Below, in pieces: positions 1-7,113 of a DNA stretch of 8,208 nt. The notes beneath the pieces were generated by a model that did not search any database, was not told where the DNA came from, and saw only the letters and a program-made list of their open reading frames with translations. Both the position numbers and the translations under genes were made by a program. Within the stretch, counting starts at the first letter, position 1; every line of letters begins with the position of its first letter. Origin of the DNA: an uncultured Clostridia bacterium (GTDB lineage Bacteria > Bacillota > Clostridia > Christensenellales > CASEPJ01); contig CASEPJ010000194.1 in the NCBI GenBank assembly GCA_949289715.1, positions 1-8,208 on the forward strand, written 5' to 3'.

Positions 1-19
1 ATTATAAAGAAGGTGTATT

Positions 20-373
20 ATGAAAGCGTTAAAAATAATATTTGCTATTTTGTTGCTTATATTGAGTTTAGTATTTATAGCTTTTTTATGCTGCAGTTTG
101 ATTTTTCCCGAAAGTTTGGAGAGTATAGTGAAATCACAAATTGATAATTTGACTATAATTACAATTTTCGATTTTTTGGTCGCTATTGAAGGTCAAATAT
201 TTTTAGCCATAATTGCAGTATTTTTTCTATTTATTTCGATTGTTTTATTTAAGAAAAACAGCGTGAGCAATGAAAATGCGAAAACCAAAAAATTATTGAA
301 TGATTTGGATAACGTGAAAAATTCTTTTAAATCGATTTCCCAAGATAATTTTGAAAGAACAGATAAAAAGTAA
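20..373 (+). CDS. small two-helix membrane protein, unknown function
   Basis: This is a 117-residue protein that I do not recognise. Two hydrophobic segments are visible, at about residues 6-29 and 60-77. A short stretch of about 30 residues joins them, and a charged, Lys/Asn/Asp-rich tail (78-117) follows. The tail begins with KK, so it probably lies in the cytoplasm, which would make the protein a hairpin with both ends inside. A ribosome binding site (AGAAGGTG, 8-15) sits a normal distance before the ATG. The gene ends 67 bp before the ABC exporter in the same direction, with no clear terminator or good promoter between them, so the two may share a transcript. A role as a small partner of the exporter is only inferred from position. 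Reality as a gene: fairly sure. Function: none assigned. Confidence 0.75.
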   Translation: MKALKIIFAILLLILSLVFIAFLCCSLIFPESLESIVKSQIDNLTIITIFDFLVAIEGQIFLAIIAVFFLFISIVLFKKNSVSNENAKTKKLLNDLDNVKNSFKSISQDNFERTDKK

Positions 374-440
374 TGAAAAATTTATAATAAGCAATAATTT
401 TAGCGTATATATAATTATTTATTAATTTATTAAAATTCAA

Positions 441-2222
441 ATGAAAACTCAAAATTTAAATAAAGATAACAATAAAGAAAAAAAATCATCATCCAAAGAT
501 ATGCTTAAGCATTTCGTTTCCTATTATAAACCGCATAAAAAATTATTTTTTCTCGATATTTTTTGTGCGTTTTTAATTGCCGTATGTAATTTGTTTTATC
601 CGTTTATTACACAGAACATAATAAATTATTATGTTCCTAATAAAAATTTGAAGTTAATTTTAATTTGGCTGGGCATACTTCTTTTTATTTATATTTTAAA
701 AGCCTGTTTGACTTATATAGTGGAATATTTCGGGCATATGGTGGGCGTCAGAATACAAGGGGATATGAGAAAAAAATTGTTTGCTCATTTACAGAAACTT
801 CCTTTTTCTTATTACGACGAAAATAAAACGGGTACAATAATGTCGAGAATGATAAACGACCTTTTCGAAATTTCCGAACTTGCTCATCATGGACCTGAGG
901 ATGTGTTTTTATCGGTTATAACAATTTTCGGAGCATTGATTTTGCTTATATTTGTACACCCCATATTATCGCTTATTGTTGCATTGATTATTCCCGTTTT
1001 AATAGTTTATGCAATTCTTTCAAGAAAGGGCATGCTGAACGCATTTAAGAAAATGCGTGAAGAAACGGGTGAAATAAATTCGGGAATCGAAAGTTCCGTA
1101 GCGGGAATAAGGGTATCTAAAGCTTACACTGCGGAAATTCATCAGGCCAAAATTTTCAACGATTATAATATAAAATATCAAACCGCTCGAAACGAAGCTT
1201 ATAAAAAAATGGCGAATTTTCACTCGGTTATGAATTTTTTTATAGATTTTTTATATTTTATCGCATTGCTTTCTGGAGGCTTGTTCTTCTATTACGGCTT
1301 AATACAACCGGGTGATTTTACCGCTTTTATTTTATATATAGTCATACTAATAAACCCCATAAGAACTTTCATTTCCATTTTTGAACAGATACAGGGTGGA
1401 ATGAGCGGATTTATAAGATTTGAAGAAGTTTTAAAAGTTAAAGAAGAAAACGAACCGCCAAACGCTGTGGAATTAAAAGTAACAAACGGTAAAATAGAAT
1501 TCGAAAATATTTCCTTTTCGTATTCCGGTGAAGAGGATAATATGGTAGTTAAAAATCTTTCGTTAACCGTTAATGCCGGCGAAACTTTAGCTTTGGTAGG
1601 TCCCTCTGGCGGAGGAAAAACCACGTTATGTCATCTTATGCCCGCATTTTACGAATTGTCGTCAGGAAAAATAAAAATAGACGGGGTAGATATAGCAACT
1701 GTAACAAAAGAGTCGTTGAGACGCAATATAGGAATGGTTGCTCAAGATGTATTTTTATTTGCCGGTACAATTAAAGAAAACATAGCATACGGAAATTTTA
1801 ACGCTACACAAAAAGAAATTGAAGAAGCAGCAGAAAAAGCCAATATACTCGAATATATAAAGTCGCTTCCTAAAGGATTTCAAACGGATGTGGGAGAAAG
1901 AGGAATAAAACTTTCCGGCGGGCAGAAGCAGAGAATATCGATAGCAAGGGCTTTTTTGAAAAATCCTAAAATATTGATATTGGATGAAGCTACATCGGCT
2001 TTGGATAACATAACTGAAATGCAAATTCAGGAATCTCTTGAAAGTTTAAGCAAAGGCAGAACCGTCGTAGTGGTAGCGCACAGGCTTTCAACAATAAAAA
2101 ATGCCGATAAAATAGCGGTAATTACAAAAGAGGGAATAGTCGAATACGGCACGCATAAAGAGTTAATGGATATTAACGGCGTTTATGCCGATTTATATAA
2201 AAAACAATTTAAAAATTATTAG
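441..2222 (+). CDS. half-size ABC exporter (fused transmembrane and ATPase domains)
   Basis: This 593-residue protein has the usual length and layout of an MsbA/MdlB-type exporter, which works as a dimer in the cytoplasmic membrane and pumps a substrate outward using ATP. A hydrophilic N-terminus (1-30) precedes a membrane domain of about six helices (about 35-325), then the ATPase domain. The ATPase motifs are all present: Walker A GPSGGGKTT (387-395), Q-loop Gln435, signature LSGGQ (491-495), Walker B ILILDE with Asp515 and catalytic Glu516, D-loop SALD, and the switch His547 in VVAHRLST. Because Glu516 and the signature are intact and no second half-transporter lies beside it, a homodimer with two working ATP sites is likely. 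The substrate (drug, lipid or peptide) cannot be told. No Shine-Dalgarno sequence precedes the ATG at 441, nor an in-frame ATG at 501; a stop codon at 423 rules out a longer start. It is convergent with xylA. Confidence 0.95.
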   Translation: MKTQNLNKDNNKEKKSSSKDMLKHFVSYYKPHKKLFFLDIFCAFLIAVCNLFYPFITQNIINYYVPNKNLKLILIWLGILLFIYILKACLTYIVEYFGHMVGVRIQGDMRKKLFAHLQKLPFSYYDENKTGTIMSRMINDLFEISELAHHGPEDVFLSVITIFGALILLIFVHPILSLIVALIIPVLIVYAILSRKGMLNAFKKMREETGEINSGIESSVAGIRVSKAYTAEIHQAKIFNDYNIKYQTARNEAYKKMANFHSVMNFFIDFLYFIALLSGGLFFYYGLIQPGDFTAFILYIVILINPIRTFISIFEQIQGGMSGFIRFEEVLKVKEENEPPNAVELKVTNGKIEFENISFSYSGEEDNMVVKNLSLTVNAGETLALVGPSGGGKTTLCHLMPAFYELSSGKIKIDGVDIATVTKESLRRNIGMVAQDVFLFAGTIKENIAYGNFNATQKEIEEAAEKANILEYIKSLPKGFQTDVGERGIKLSGGQKQRISIARAFLKNPKILILDEATSALDNITEMQIQESLESLSKGRTVVVVAHRLSTIKNADKIAVITKEGIVEYGTHKELMDINGVYADLYKKQFKNY

Positions 2223-2280
2223 AAGATATAATTAAAAATAATTTATTTTGATTTATATTTTAAATATTATTTTAAATGAA

Positions 2281-2350
2281 AAAAAGTTTAAAAAGGCTGT
2301 TTTATTATATTGTTATTATATAACAAAACAAAAACCTTTTTAAACTTTTT
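2281..2350. terminator. bidirectional intrinsic terminator between the ABC exporter and xylA
   Basis: A perfect 16-bp inverted repeat has its left arm AAAAAGTTTAAAAAGG at 2281-2296 and its right arm at 2335-2350. The 38-base loop contains a second hairpin, TTGTTAT/ATAACAA (2310-2316 with 2320-2326). On the + strand the stem ends in a T run followed by more T-rich sequence. On the - strand the A run at 2279-2285 becomes the T tract. It lies about 60 bp beyond the stop codons of both convergent genes, the expected place for a shared terminator. The long loop is unusual for an intrinsic terminator, but the nested hairpin shortens it. Confidence 0.8.
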
Positions 2351-2414
2351 ATATTTTATTTATCGCTATTGCCTTAATTTATAACTTTAATTTATTTAAA
2401 GAATTCGGTAGGGA

Positions 2415-3737
2415 TTATTTAAATAAAATTCTGTTAAGTTCACTTTCCAACATTTCCTGCCTTCCGCTCGGGATATTTTTAACTTCGCCCATTTTTAAAG
2501 CATATTCTTCAAGTTCTTCAATGGAAATATTGCCTTCTACAATCTTTTTTCCTATTCCCGAGGTATATGAAGAATAACGTTTTGCCACAAAATCGTCTAA
2601 AGTTCCTTTTTTAATAAGTTCGTCTGCAGCTAAAAGACCTTTGGCGAAAGCATCCATTCCCGCTATGTGTGCTAAGAATATGTCTTCCGGTGTATGGCTT
2701 TCTCTGCGGCTTTTTGCGTCAAAGTTTAAACCTCCCGTTTTAAATCCGCCTGCCTTTAATACTTCATACATACAAAGGGTAGTGTCATAAATATTAGTCG
2801 GGAATTGGTCGGTATCCCAACCTAAGAGATAATCTCCTTGGTTTGCATCGATACTTCCGAAAGCATTATTGTCTCTTGCAACACGCAATTCATGTTGAAA
2901 AGTATGCATTGCAAGCGTTGCATGGTTAGCTTCGATATTGAGAGTAAATCTGTCGTCCAATTTATATTTTTTCAAAAAGCCTATTACAGTAGCGGCGTCG
3001 AAATCATATTGATGTTTGGTGGGTTCTTTCGGCTTGGGTTCGATATAAAAACCTCCTTTAAAACCTAATTTTATGGCGTAGTCGGAAGTCATCTTTAAAA
3101 ATCTGGCTAAATTATCCTGTTCCAATTTCATGTCCGTGTTAAGTAAAGTGGTGTATCCCTCACGGCCTCCCCAAAATACATAACCTTCCGCACCAAGCTC
3201 AACGGCGGTTTCGACGGATTTTTTCGATTGTGCGCAAGCAAAAGCGTATACGTCCGCAAAAGGACTAGTTCCCGCACCGTGCATATATCGAGGATGATTA
3301 AACAGATTTGCAGTACCCCATAAACATTTAATACCTGTTCTTTTCATCTCCGATTTGATTATTGGTACTATTTCGTCTATGTTTTTATTTGTTTCGGCGA
3401 GGGTAGTTCCTTCGGGAGCAATATCTCTGTCGTGATATGCAAAATATTCTATACCCAATTTTTCCATTATTTCGAATGCGGCATATACTTTGTTTTTGTA
3501 AATTTCCAGCGGATTTTTACCGTTGAAAGATTTGTCCATAGTGCCTCTGCCGAACATATCTGTTCCGTCTGCGCAAAGGGTATGCCACCAAACGAGGGAA
3601 AATCTTAAATGATCTTTCATTTTTTTACCCGAAATGACTTTTTCCGCATCGTAATATTTAAAAGCAAAAGGATTATCGCTGTTAGGACCTTCATATTTTA
3701 TTTTTTTGACCTGCGGAAAGTACTCTTTAAAAGACAT
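2415..3737 (-). CDS. xylA: xylose isomerase, class II
   Basis: The enzyme interconverts D-xylose and D-xylulose in the cytoplasm, the entry step of the isomerase route into the pentose phosphate pathway; the family usually also acts on glucose. At 440 residues it has the class II length. Catalytic and metal-binding residues align with the well-studied Thermotoga-type enzymes with a shift of one: His102 and Asp105 in YHDRDIAPEG, Glu233 and Lys235 in YIEPKPKEPTKHQYDFD, Glu269 and His272 in IEANHA, Asp297, Asp308, Asp310 and Asp340 in NFDAK. The WWHTLCADGTDMFG and VFWGGREGY blocks are also typical. A good ribosome binding site (AAGGAG on the - strand, complement of 3747-3752) precedes the ATG. 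The gene is intact. It is divergent from an AraC-type regulator, and no xylulokinase or xylose transporter is in the window. Confidence 0.97.
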   Translation of the reverse strand: MSFKEYFPQVKKIKYEGPNSDNPFAFKYYDAEKVISGKKMKDHLRFSLVWWHTLCADGTDMFGRGTMDKSFNGKNPLEIYKNKVYAAFEIMEKLGIEYFAYHDRDIAPEGTTLAETNKNIDEIVPIIKSEMKRTGIKCLWGTANLFNHPRYMHGAGTSPFADVYAFACAQSKKSVETAVELGAEGYVFWGGREGYTTLLNTDMKLEQDNLARFLKMTSDYAIKLGFKGGFYIEPKPKEPTKHQYDFDAATVIGFLKKYKLDDRFTLNIEANHATLAMHTFQHELRVARDNNAFGSIDANQGDYLLGWDTDQFPTNIYDTTLCMYEVLKAGGFKTGGLNFDAKSRRESHTPEDIFLAHIAGMDAFAKGLLAADELIKKGTLDDFVAKRYSSYTSGIGKKIVEGNISIEELEEYALKMGEVKNIPSGRQEMLESELNRILFK

Positions 3738-3777
3738 ATTTTATAACTCCTTTTTGAAATATTAGCTTAATAATTAA

Positions 3778-3806
3778 ATAATATCAGAAATTAATTGATT
3801 TTTCAA
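3778..3806 (-). promoter_or_regulatory. xylA promoter
   Basis: Read on the - strand, TTGAAA (complement of 3801-3806) is followed after exactly 17 bp by TATTAT (complement of 3778-3783). A TGA immediately before the -10 hexamer gives an extended -10 element. Transcription would start near 3771, leaving a leader of about 33 bases that contains the AAGGAG ribosome binding site. The -35 box abuts that of the divergent regulator promoter with no base between them. Confidence 0.75.
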
Positions 3807-3823
3807 GCATTTTTAGTTATAAT
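3795..3823 (+). promoter_or_regulatory. promoter of the AraC-family regulator gene
   Basis: TTGATT (3795-3800) and a perfect TATAAT (3818-3823) are separated by 17 bp. Transcription would start near 3830, about 30 bases before the ATG. The -35 box directly touches the xylA -35 box (3801-3806) on the other strand, and together they form the inverted repeat TTGA-TTTT-TCAA (3795-3806). RNA polymerase probably cannot occupy both promoters at once. Confidence 0.75.
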
Positions 3824-3860
3824 AATAGACAATAATTAAGAAATTTCGGAGGTTGTCTTT

Positions 3861-4634
3861 ATGCTGTTATATGAAGCTCAGAATTCTTTGGAAAAAGATT
3901 TTGTAGTGGCGCACAGAGATATTAATCGTAAATTTCCCATGCATATTCATAAAAGTTTCGAACTTGTGGCGGTTACAGAGGGCGAGCTTACTCTGATTAC
4001 CGATTCCGGCAGTTTCAACATAAAAAAAGGACAGGCGGCTTTGGTTTTTCCCAACCATGCTCACGGGTATAATACGGCAAACTATTCTAACAGCTTTTAT
4101 TATATTTTTTCTATTTCTTATGTCTATGATTTTTATGACTTTATAAAAGATAAAACTTGTATGAATCCCGTATTCGAATATGTAGAAAAAGAAGACATAA
4201 CAAAATATTTTGAAAACGGAGCATCTAATAAATACCGTACAAAGTCGGTATTATACGATATTTGCGCATCATTTCTCGAATATGCGGATTTGGTAAATAT
4301 CAACGGTAAAACCGACCAGCTGATAAATGCATTGGTTCAGTACGTTCAGGAAAATTTTAAAGATAATATTTCATTAAAGAGTGCGGCAAAGGCTTTGGGG
4401 TATGACTATAATTATCTATCCGGATATTTAAACGATCGTTTAAAAAATAATTTTTCCGCTTTTTTAAACGGTTACAGAATAAATCATGCCGAATATTTAC
4501 TTTTAAACACCGATAAATCCATTACGGAAATAGCTACATTGTGCGGTTACGATACTATACGTTCATTCAACAGAAATTTTATTAAAATTACAAATACAAC
4601 GCCGAGAGAATTTAAAAAAGGAGAAATTATATAA
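3861..4634 (+). CDS. AraC-family transcriptional regulator with N-terminal cupin-like domain
   Basis: This 257-residue protein has the common two-part AraC layout. The N-terminal half is a cupin-like sensing domain: HIHKSFEL with His28 and His30, and FPNHAHGY around 63-70, both typical of the sugar-sensing AraC_binding fold. The C-terminal 100 residues hold the two helix-turn-helix units. The first is about 171-192 (SLKSAAKALGYDYNYLSGYL) and the second about 219-241 (KSITEIATLCGYDTIRSFNR), followed by the family's closing motif TTPREFKK (246-253). A strong GGAGGT (3848-3853) lies 7 bases before the ATG. The gene is divergent from xylA across 123 bp with abutting promoters, so it probably activates or represses xylA in response to a sugar. 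That is inference from position; the ligand is not known. It is not the long E. coli-type XylR, which carries an extra periplasmic-binding-like domain. Confidence 0.92.
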   Translation: MLLYEAQNSLEKDFVVAHRDINRKFPMHIHKSFELVAVTEGELTLITDSGSFNIKKGQAALVFPNHAHGYNTANYSNSFYYIFSISYVYDFYDFIKDKTCMNPVFEYVEKEDITKYFENGASNKYRTKSVLYDICASFLEYADLVNINGKTDQLINALVQYVQENFKDNISLKSAAKALGYDYNYLSGYLNDRLKNNFSAFLNGYRINHAEYLLLNTDKSITEIATLCGYDTIRSFNRNFIKITNTTPREFKKGEII

Positions 4635-4648
4635 ATAAAAATACAAAA

Positions 4649-4739
4649 AAGTAAAAAAATTTAATTTTACTTATCAAAATAAAGACAAAATATTTGTTTT
4701 AATATTTGCTAAATATGACAAGATTTTTTTATTTTTTTT
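4649..4739 (+). terminator. possible weak terminator after the AraC-family gene
   Basis: Two A/T-only or nearly A/T-only hairpins follow the stop codon: AAGTAAAA/TTTTACTT (4649-4656 with 4665-4672, 8-base loop) and ATATTT/AAATAT (4702-4707 with 4711-4716, 3-base loop). The second is followed after seven bases by a nearly unbroken T run (4724-4739). The stems lack G/C strength, so termination may be leaky. The T run directly abuts the next promoter. Confidence 0.3.
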
Positions 4740-4740
4740 G

Positions 4741-4769
4741 TTGCCTATAAAAAATTATTATGCTATAAT
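4741..4769 (+). promoter_or_regulatory. promoter of the DUF4430/toroid operon
   Basis: TTGCCT (4741-4746, four of six consensus bases) and a perfect TATAAT (4764-4769) are 17 bp apart. A TGC just before the -10 hexamer gives an extended -10 element. Transcription would start near 4776, about 46 bases before the first ATG of the operon. I saw no riboswitch-sized structure in the leader, only a short GCAAA/TTTGC hairpin (4786-4803). Confidence 0.75.
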
Positions 4770-4822
4770 GTCTTTGATTTTGCAGGCAAAATTTAATATT
4801 TGCATTATTAACGGAGGTACAT

Positions 4823-5293
4823 ATGAAACAGAAAAATATTACCAATTTAATGAAATCAATAATATTGGTAATACTTGCAGTTTGTTTGTTTTTTACTTTT
4901 GCTGCTTGTAACAAAGACGACGAAAATTTCGACAAAGCTACGGTTATTGTTAAAAACGGAGATGTCGTATACACAGAAACCATCAATTTGTCTTATTTCG
5001 AAGAGGGTGCTACCTTATACGATGTTTTTACATCCGAGCAGTATAAGGACGTATTCAATCTCCAGTCCAGCGAAAGCGGCGGATATATTTCTCTTGACGG
5101 TTTACACGGGATTGTTCCCAATGTAGATAATAAAGAGTATCTCGCATCTTATACTACATTAAGGTCTTTTAGCGACACCGACGATAAAGTAAATGTTGCC
5201 GGCTACGAATGTTATTATGCAAACAAAGGTTTTGCCGAAGTAACATTGGAAAAAGATGCTGTTTATATTTTCAATCTTGAAACATGGGGTTAA
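4823..5293 (+). CDS. DUF4430-type lipoprotein
   Basis: This 156-residue protein starts after a strong GGAGGT (4813-4818). Residues 1-28 form a lipoprotein signal peptide (positive N-region, hydrophobic core 12-26) with lipobox FAAC. Cys29 would be lipid-modified and anchor the protein on the outer face of the cell membrane. Phe at -3 is not the commonest choice. The mature part resembles the DUF4430 fold, a small beta domain related to the C-terminal domain of animal transcobalamin and intrinsic factor: a beta strand (YTETINLSYFEEG), the GATLYDVF helix start (about 58-65), a GGYISLDGLHGI loop (about 88-99), a tyrosine-rich middle, and closing strands VTLEKDAVYIFNLETW. The usual SGWMYxVNG block is replaced by ECYYANKG, so this is a diverged subtype. 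It is the first gene of a three-gene operon, and the next gene overlaps or lies 8 bp away. A ligand-binding role is inferred. Confidence 0.8.
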   Translation: MKQKNITNLMKSIILVILAVCLFFTFAACNKDDENFDKATVIVKNGDVVYTETINLSYFEEGATLYDVFTSEQYKDVFNLQSSESGGYISLDGLHGIVPNVDNKEYLASYTTLRSFSDTDDKVNVAGYECYYANKGFAEVTLEKDAVYIFNLETWG

Positions 5294-7113
5294 GATATCG
5301 GATGTCGTTTATTAATAATAAACAAATAAAAATATTTATTTTGATTATACTTTGCATATCGATATTTTTTACGGGAGTCGTTTTTTCGGCTCCCAATTTT
5401 GCATTAGCAAAAAATTACGGTACAAACGAGTTGGCTTACGGGATATTGAATTGGAAAAAAAATTCTTTGGGCTTATCGGAAACATCGCAATTGTTTTCCG
5501 GCAACATATTAAAAAATTCATTCGGAACAAGTCTTGATTGGTATGCATTTGCTATGGGGCGTATGGGAATGGACGACGATTATACGGCATATGCAGCAGC
5601 TTGTGAAAGAGAAATGGCATCTATTATAGAAAACGACGGAATTTCAAAAAATCTCGTAACCGATTTTTACAGAATGTCTTTAGCGTATTATGCTGCGGGA
5701 GGGGAGCCTTCAAGTATATTTACGAATGATGGAGAAAAAGATTTATTGGCGTTGACTACTTATTTATATGATAATGTAGGCAGGCAAGGAATAAACGGCT
5801 ATATATGGGCGCTTTTAACGCTCGACGCAAAAGGTTATGTTACGCCAAACGATACTTTACGAAAGGAATATGTTAAACAAATTTTATCTAGACGTTTAAG
5901 TGACGGGGGGTTTGCTTTAAGCGGGGATATATCCGACCCGGATATGACGGGAATGGCATTAACTGCGTTGGCTCCTTATTACAATACTTCAGAAATTTTT
6001 ATTATTAACGGTGAGTCGCTTACAGTAAGCGAAGTTGTCGATAAAGCTTTTGAAACATTGTCTTCTATTCAAGAAAACGATGGTGATTATAGCAGCTGGA
6101 ATGTTCCCAATTCGAAAAGTACGGCGTGGGTAATGATAGCCCTGTTAAGTTACGGCAAAGATATTTACAATGATGAAAAGTTCATTAAAAACGGCAATAA
6201 CGTTTTAGACGGACTTTTAAAATATTTGAATTCGGATGGCGGATTTTGCCATACTGTAAACGATAATCAAGAAAATAAATCCGATTCTATGTCTTGCGAA
6301 CAAGTTTTTTATGCTTTGGCCGCACTCGATTGTTTCGATAATGAAAAAAGAGCACTTTTCGACTTGCGAAAAGATTTTACGGTAGAAGAAAAAAACGAAA
6401 TTAACCAAATAAACAATCATATAGAAGATGCAATTGCAAGTCCCGATAAGGAGAAAACAGAGAATATTTTAAATTTATTGTCCGAAATACCTGCATATAA
6501 CAGAAGATATATAAAAAATTACGCATTTGTATTGCAGGAAGCTAATAAATATCAATTAAACATTCCTTCCGACGAAGAAATTTTTAAAGGCAATTATGAA
6601 AAGACCTCAACCTTATATGAATTTGCGCAGGAAAATAAAATTTTGGCAGATGATATTTTATCGTCCGTTCCTGCAACTTCTCAATATACGTCGACTTTAA
6701 AATTGTTGTATATTTTAAAAAGAGTTTCATTGGATCAGGAACTTTCGATGTATATGCAAAATCTTAATTATAGATTGTTGCAAATAGAAAGTATTTTCGA
6801 TGAAATTTCCCTCTTGAATTCACAGATTGAAAAAATGATTTATCCATTGGATAATTTAAAATTAAGAGATTTAAAGAGCGTTCGTAATCTTTTAGCGTCG
6901 GTTGATGCTTTAAGCGATCAGGATAAACAGTTAATATCAGGTTACGAAGATTTAAAAGTGGCAAAAATAAAACTCGAGTCTCAGCAAAGAGCCGTTATAA
7001 TATCCGTTTGTGTTGCAATCGTTGTGCTAATATGTTTAACGGTGCTAATGATCGATATAAAAAAACGCAAAAAGGCAAAAAAAGAAATCATCAACGAGGA
7101 TGACGAAGAATGA
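5284..7113 (+). CDS. membrane-anchored extracellular alpha/alpha-toroid protein (prenyltransferase/squalene-oxidase-repeat-like)
   Basis: This 609-residue surface protein has a signal peptide (hydrophobic core 17-35, likely cleavage after ALA at 42), then a helical toroid domain (about 45-350). The toroid shows repeat hallmarks LSDGGFALSG plus DPDMTGMALTALAPY (205-232), QENDGDYSSW (263-272) and SDGGFCHT (317-324), with a helix ending at 350. An all-helical, acidic stalk (about 365-566) leads to a transmembrane helix (571-591) and a basic then acidic cytoplasmic tail. The repeats match proteins that accompany DUF4430 domains in Firmicutes and recall the alpha6/alpha6 barrel of intrinsic factor. 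The DxDD motif of triterpene cyclases is not at the expected place, so a binding rather than catalytic role is likelier. There is no LPxTG sorting motif. The ATG at 5284 overlaps the upstream gene by 10 bp without a ribosome binding site. An ATG at 5302 (8 bp after that gene, GGGGT at 5286-5290) gives an equally good signal peptide and may be the true start. Confidence 0.85.
   Translation: MGLRYRMSFINNKQIKIFILIILCISIFFTGVVFSAPNFALAKNYGTNELAYGILNWKKNSLGLSETSQLFSGNILKNSFGTSLDWYAFAMGRMGMDDDYTAYAAACEREMASIIENDGISKNLVTDFYRMSLAYYAAGGEPSSIFTNDGEKDLLALTTYLYDNVGRQGINGYIWALLTLDAKGYVTPNDTLRKEYVKQILSRRLSDGGFALSGDISDPDMTGMALTALAPYYNTSEIFIINGESLTVSEVVDKAFETLSSIQENDGDYSSWNVPNSKSTAWVMIALLSYGKDIYNDEKFIKNGNNVLDGLLKYLNSDGGFCHTVNDNQENKSDSMSCEQVFYALAALDCFDNEKRALFDLRKDFTVEEKNEINQINNHIEDAIASPDKEKTENILNLLSEIPAYNRRYIKNYAFVLQEANKYQLNIPSDEEIFKGNYEKTSTLYEFAQENKILADDILSSVPATSQYTSTLKLLYILKRVSLDQELSMYMQNLNYRLLQIESIFDEISLLNSQIEKMIYPLDNLKLRDLKSVRNLLASVDALSDQDKQLISGYEDLKVAKIKLESQQRAVIISVCVAIVVLICLTVLMIDIKKRKKAKKEIINEDDEE

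Noticed and set aside
383..415. TATAAT-like boxes (383-388, 410-415) as a promoter for the ABC exporter
   Set aside because: Neither has a recognisable -35 box 16-18 bp upstream; such hexamers are expected by chance in DNA this rich in A and T.
1020..2024. Minus-strand reading frames inside the ABC exporter gene
   Set aside because: They are shadows of the well-conserved + strand gene: no ribosome binding sites, compositionally odd proteins, no recognisable domains.
3738..3860. A catabolite-response (cre) site between xylA and the AraC-type gene
   Set aside because: I looked for the TGWAANCGNTNWCA pattern and found no match; the intergenic region has almost no CG dinucleotide.
4698..4803. 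12-base direct repeat TTTAATATTTGC at 4698-4709 and 4792-4803 flanking the operon promoter
   Set aside because: The unit is nearly all A/T and lies in strongly A+T-rich DNA, so a match of this length is not convincing as an operator pair without conservation data.
4635..4822. A cobalamin riboswitch upstream of the DUF4430/toroid operon
   Set aside because: The gap is only 188 bases, nearly half of it upstream of the promoter, and the predicted leader is about 46 bases. No B12-box-like G/C-rich motif or multi-stem structure is present.
5419..6336. A working triterpene cyclase or protein prenyltransferase
   Set aside because: The protein has a signal peptide and membrane anchor, lacks a DxDD motif in the right context (MDDDY at 96-100 lies in the first helical region) and shows no zinc-ligand pattern. 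Only the toroid repeats are shared.
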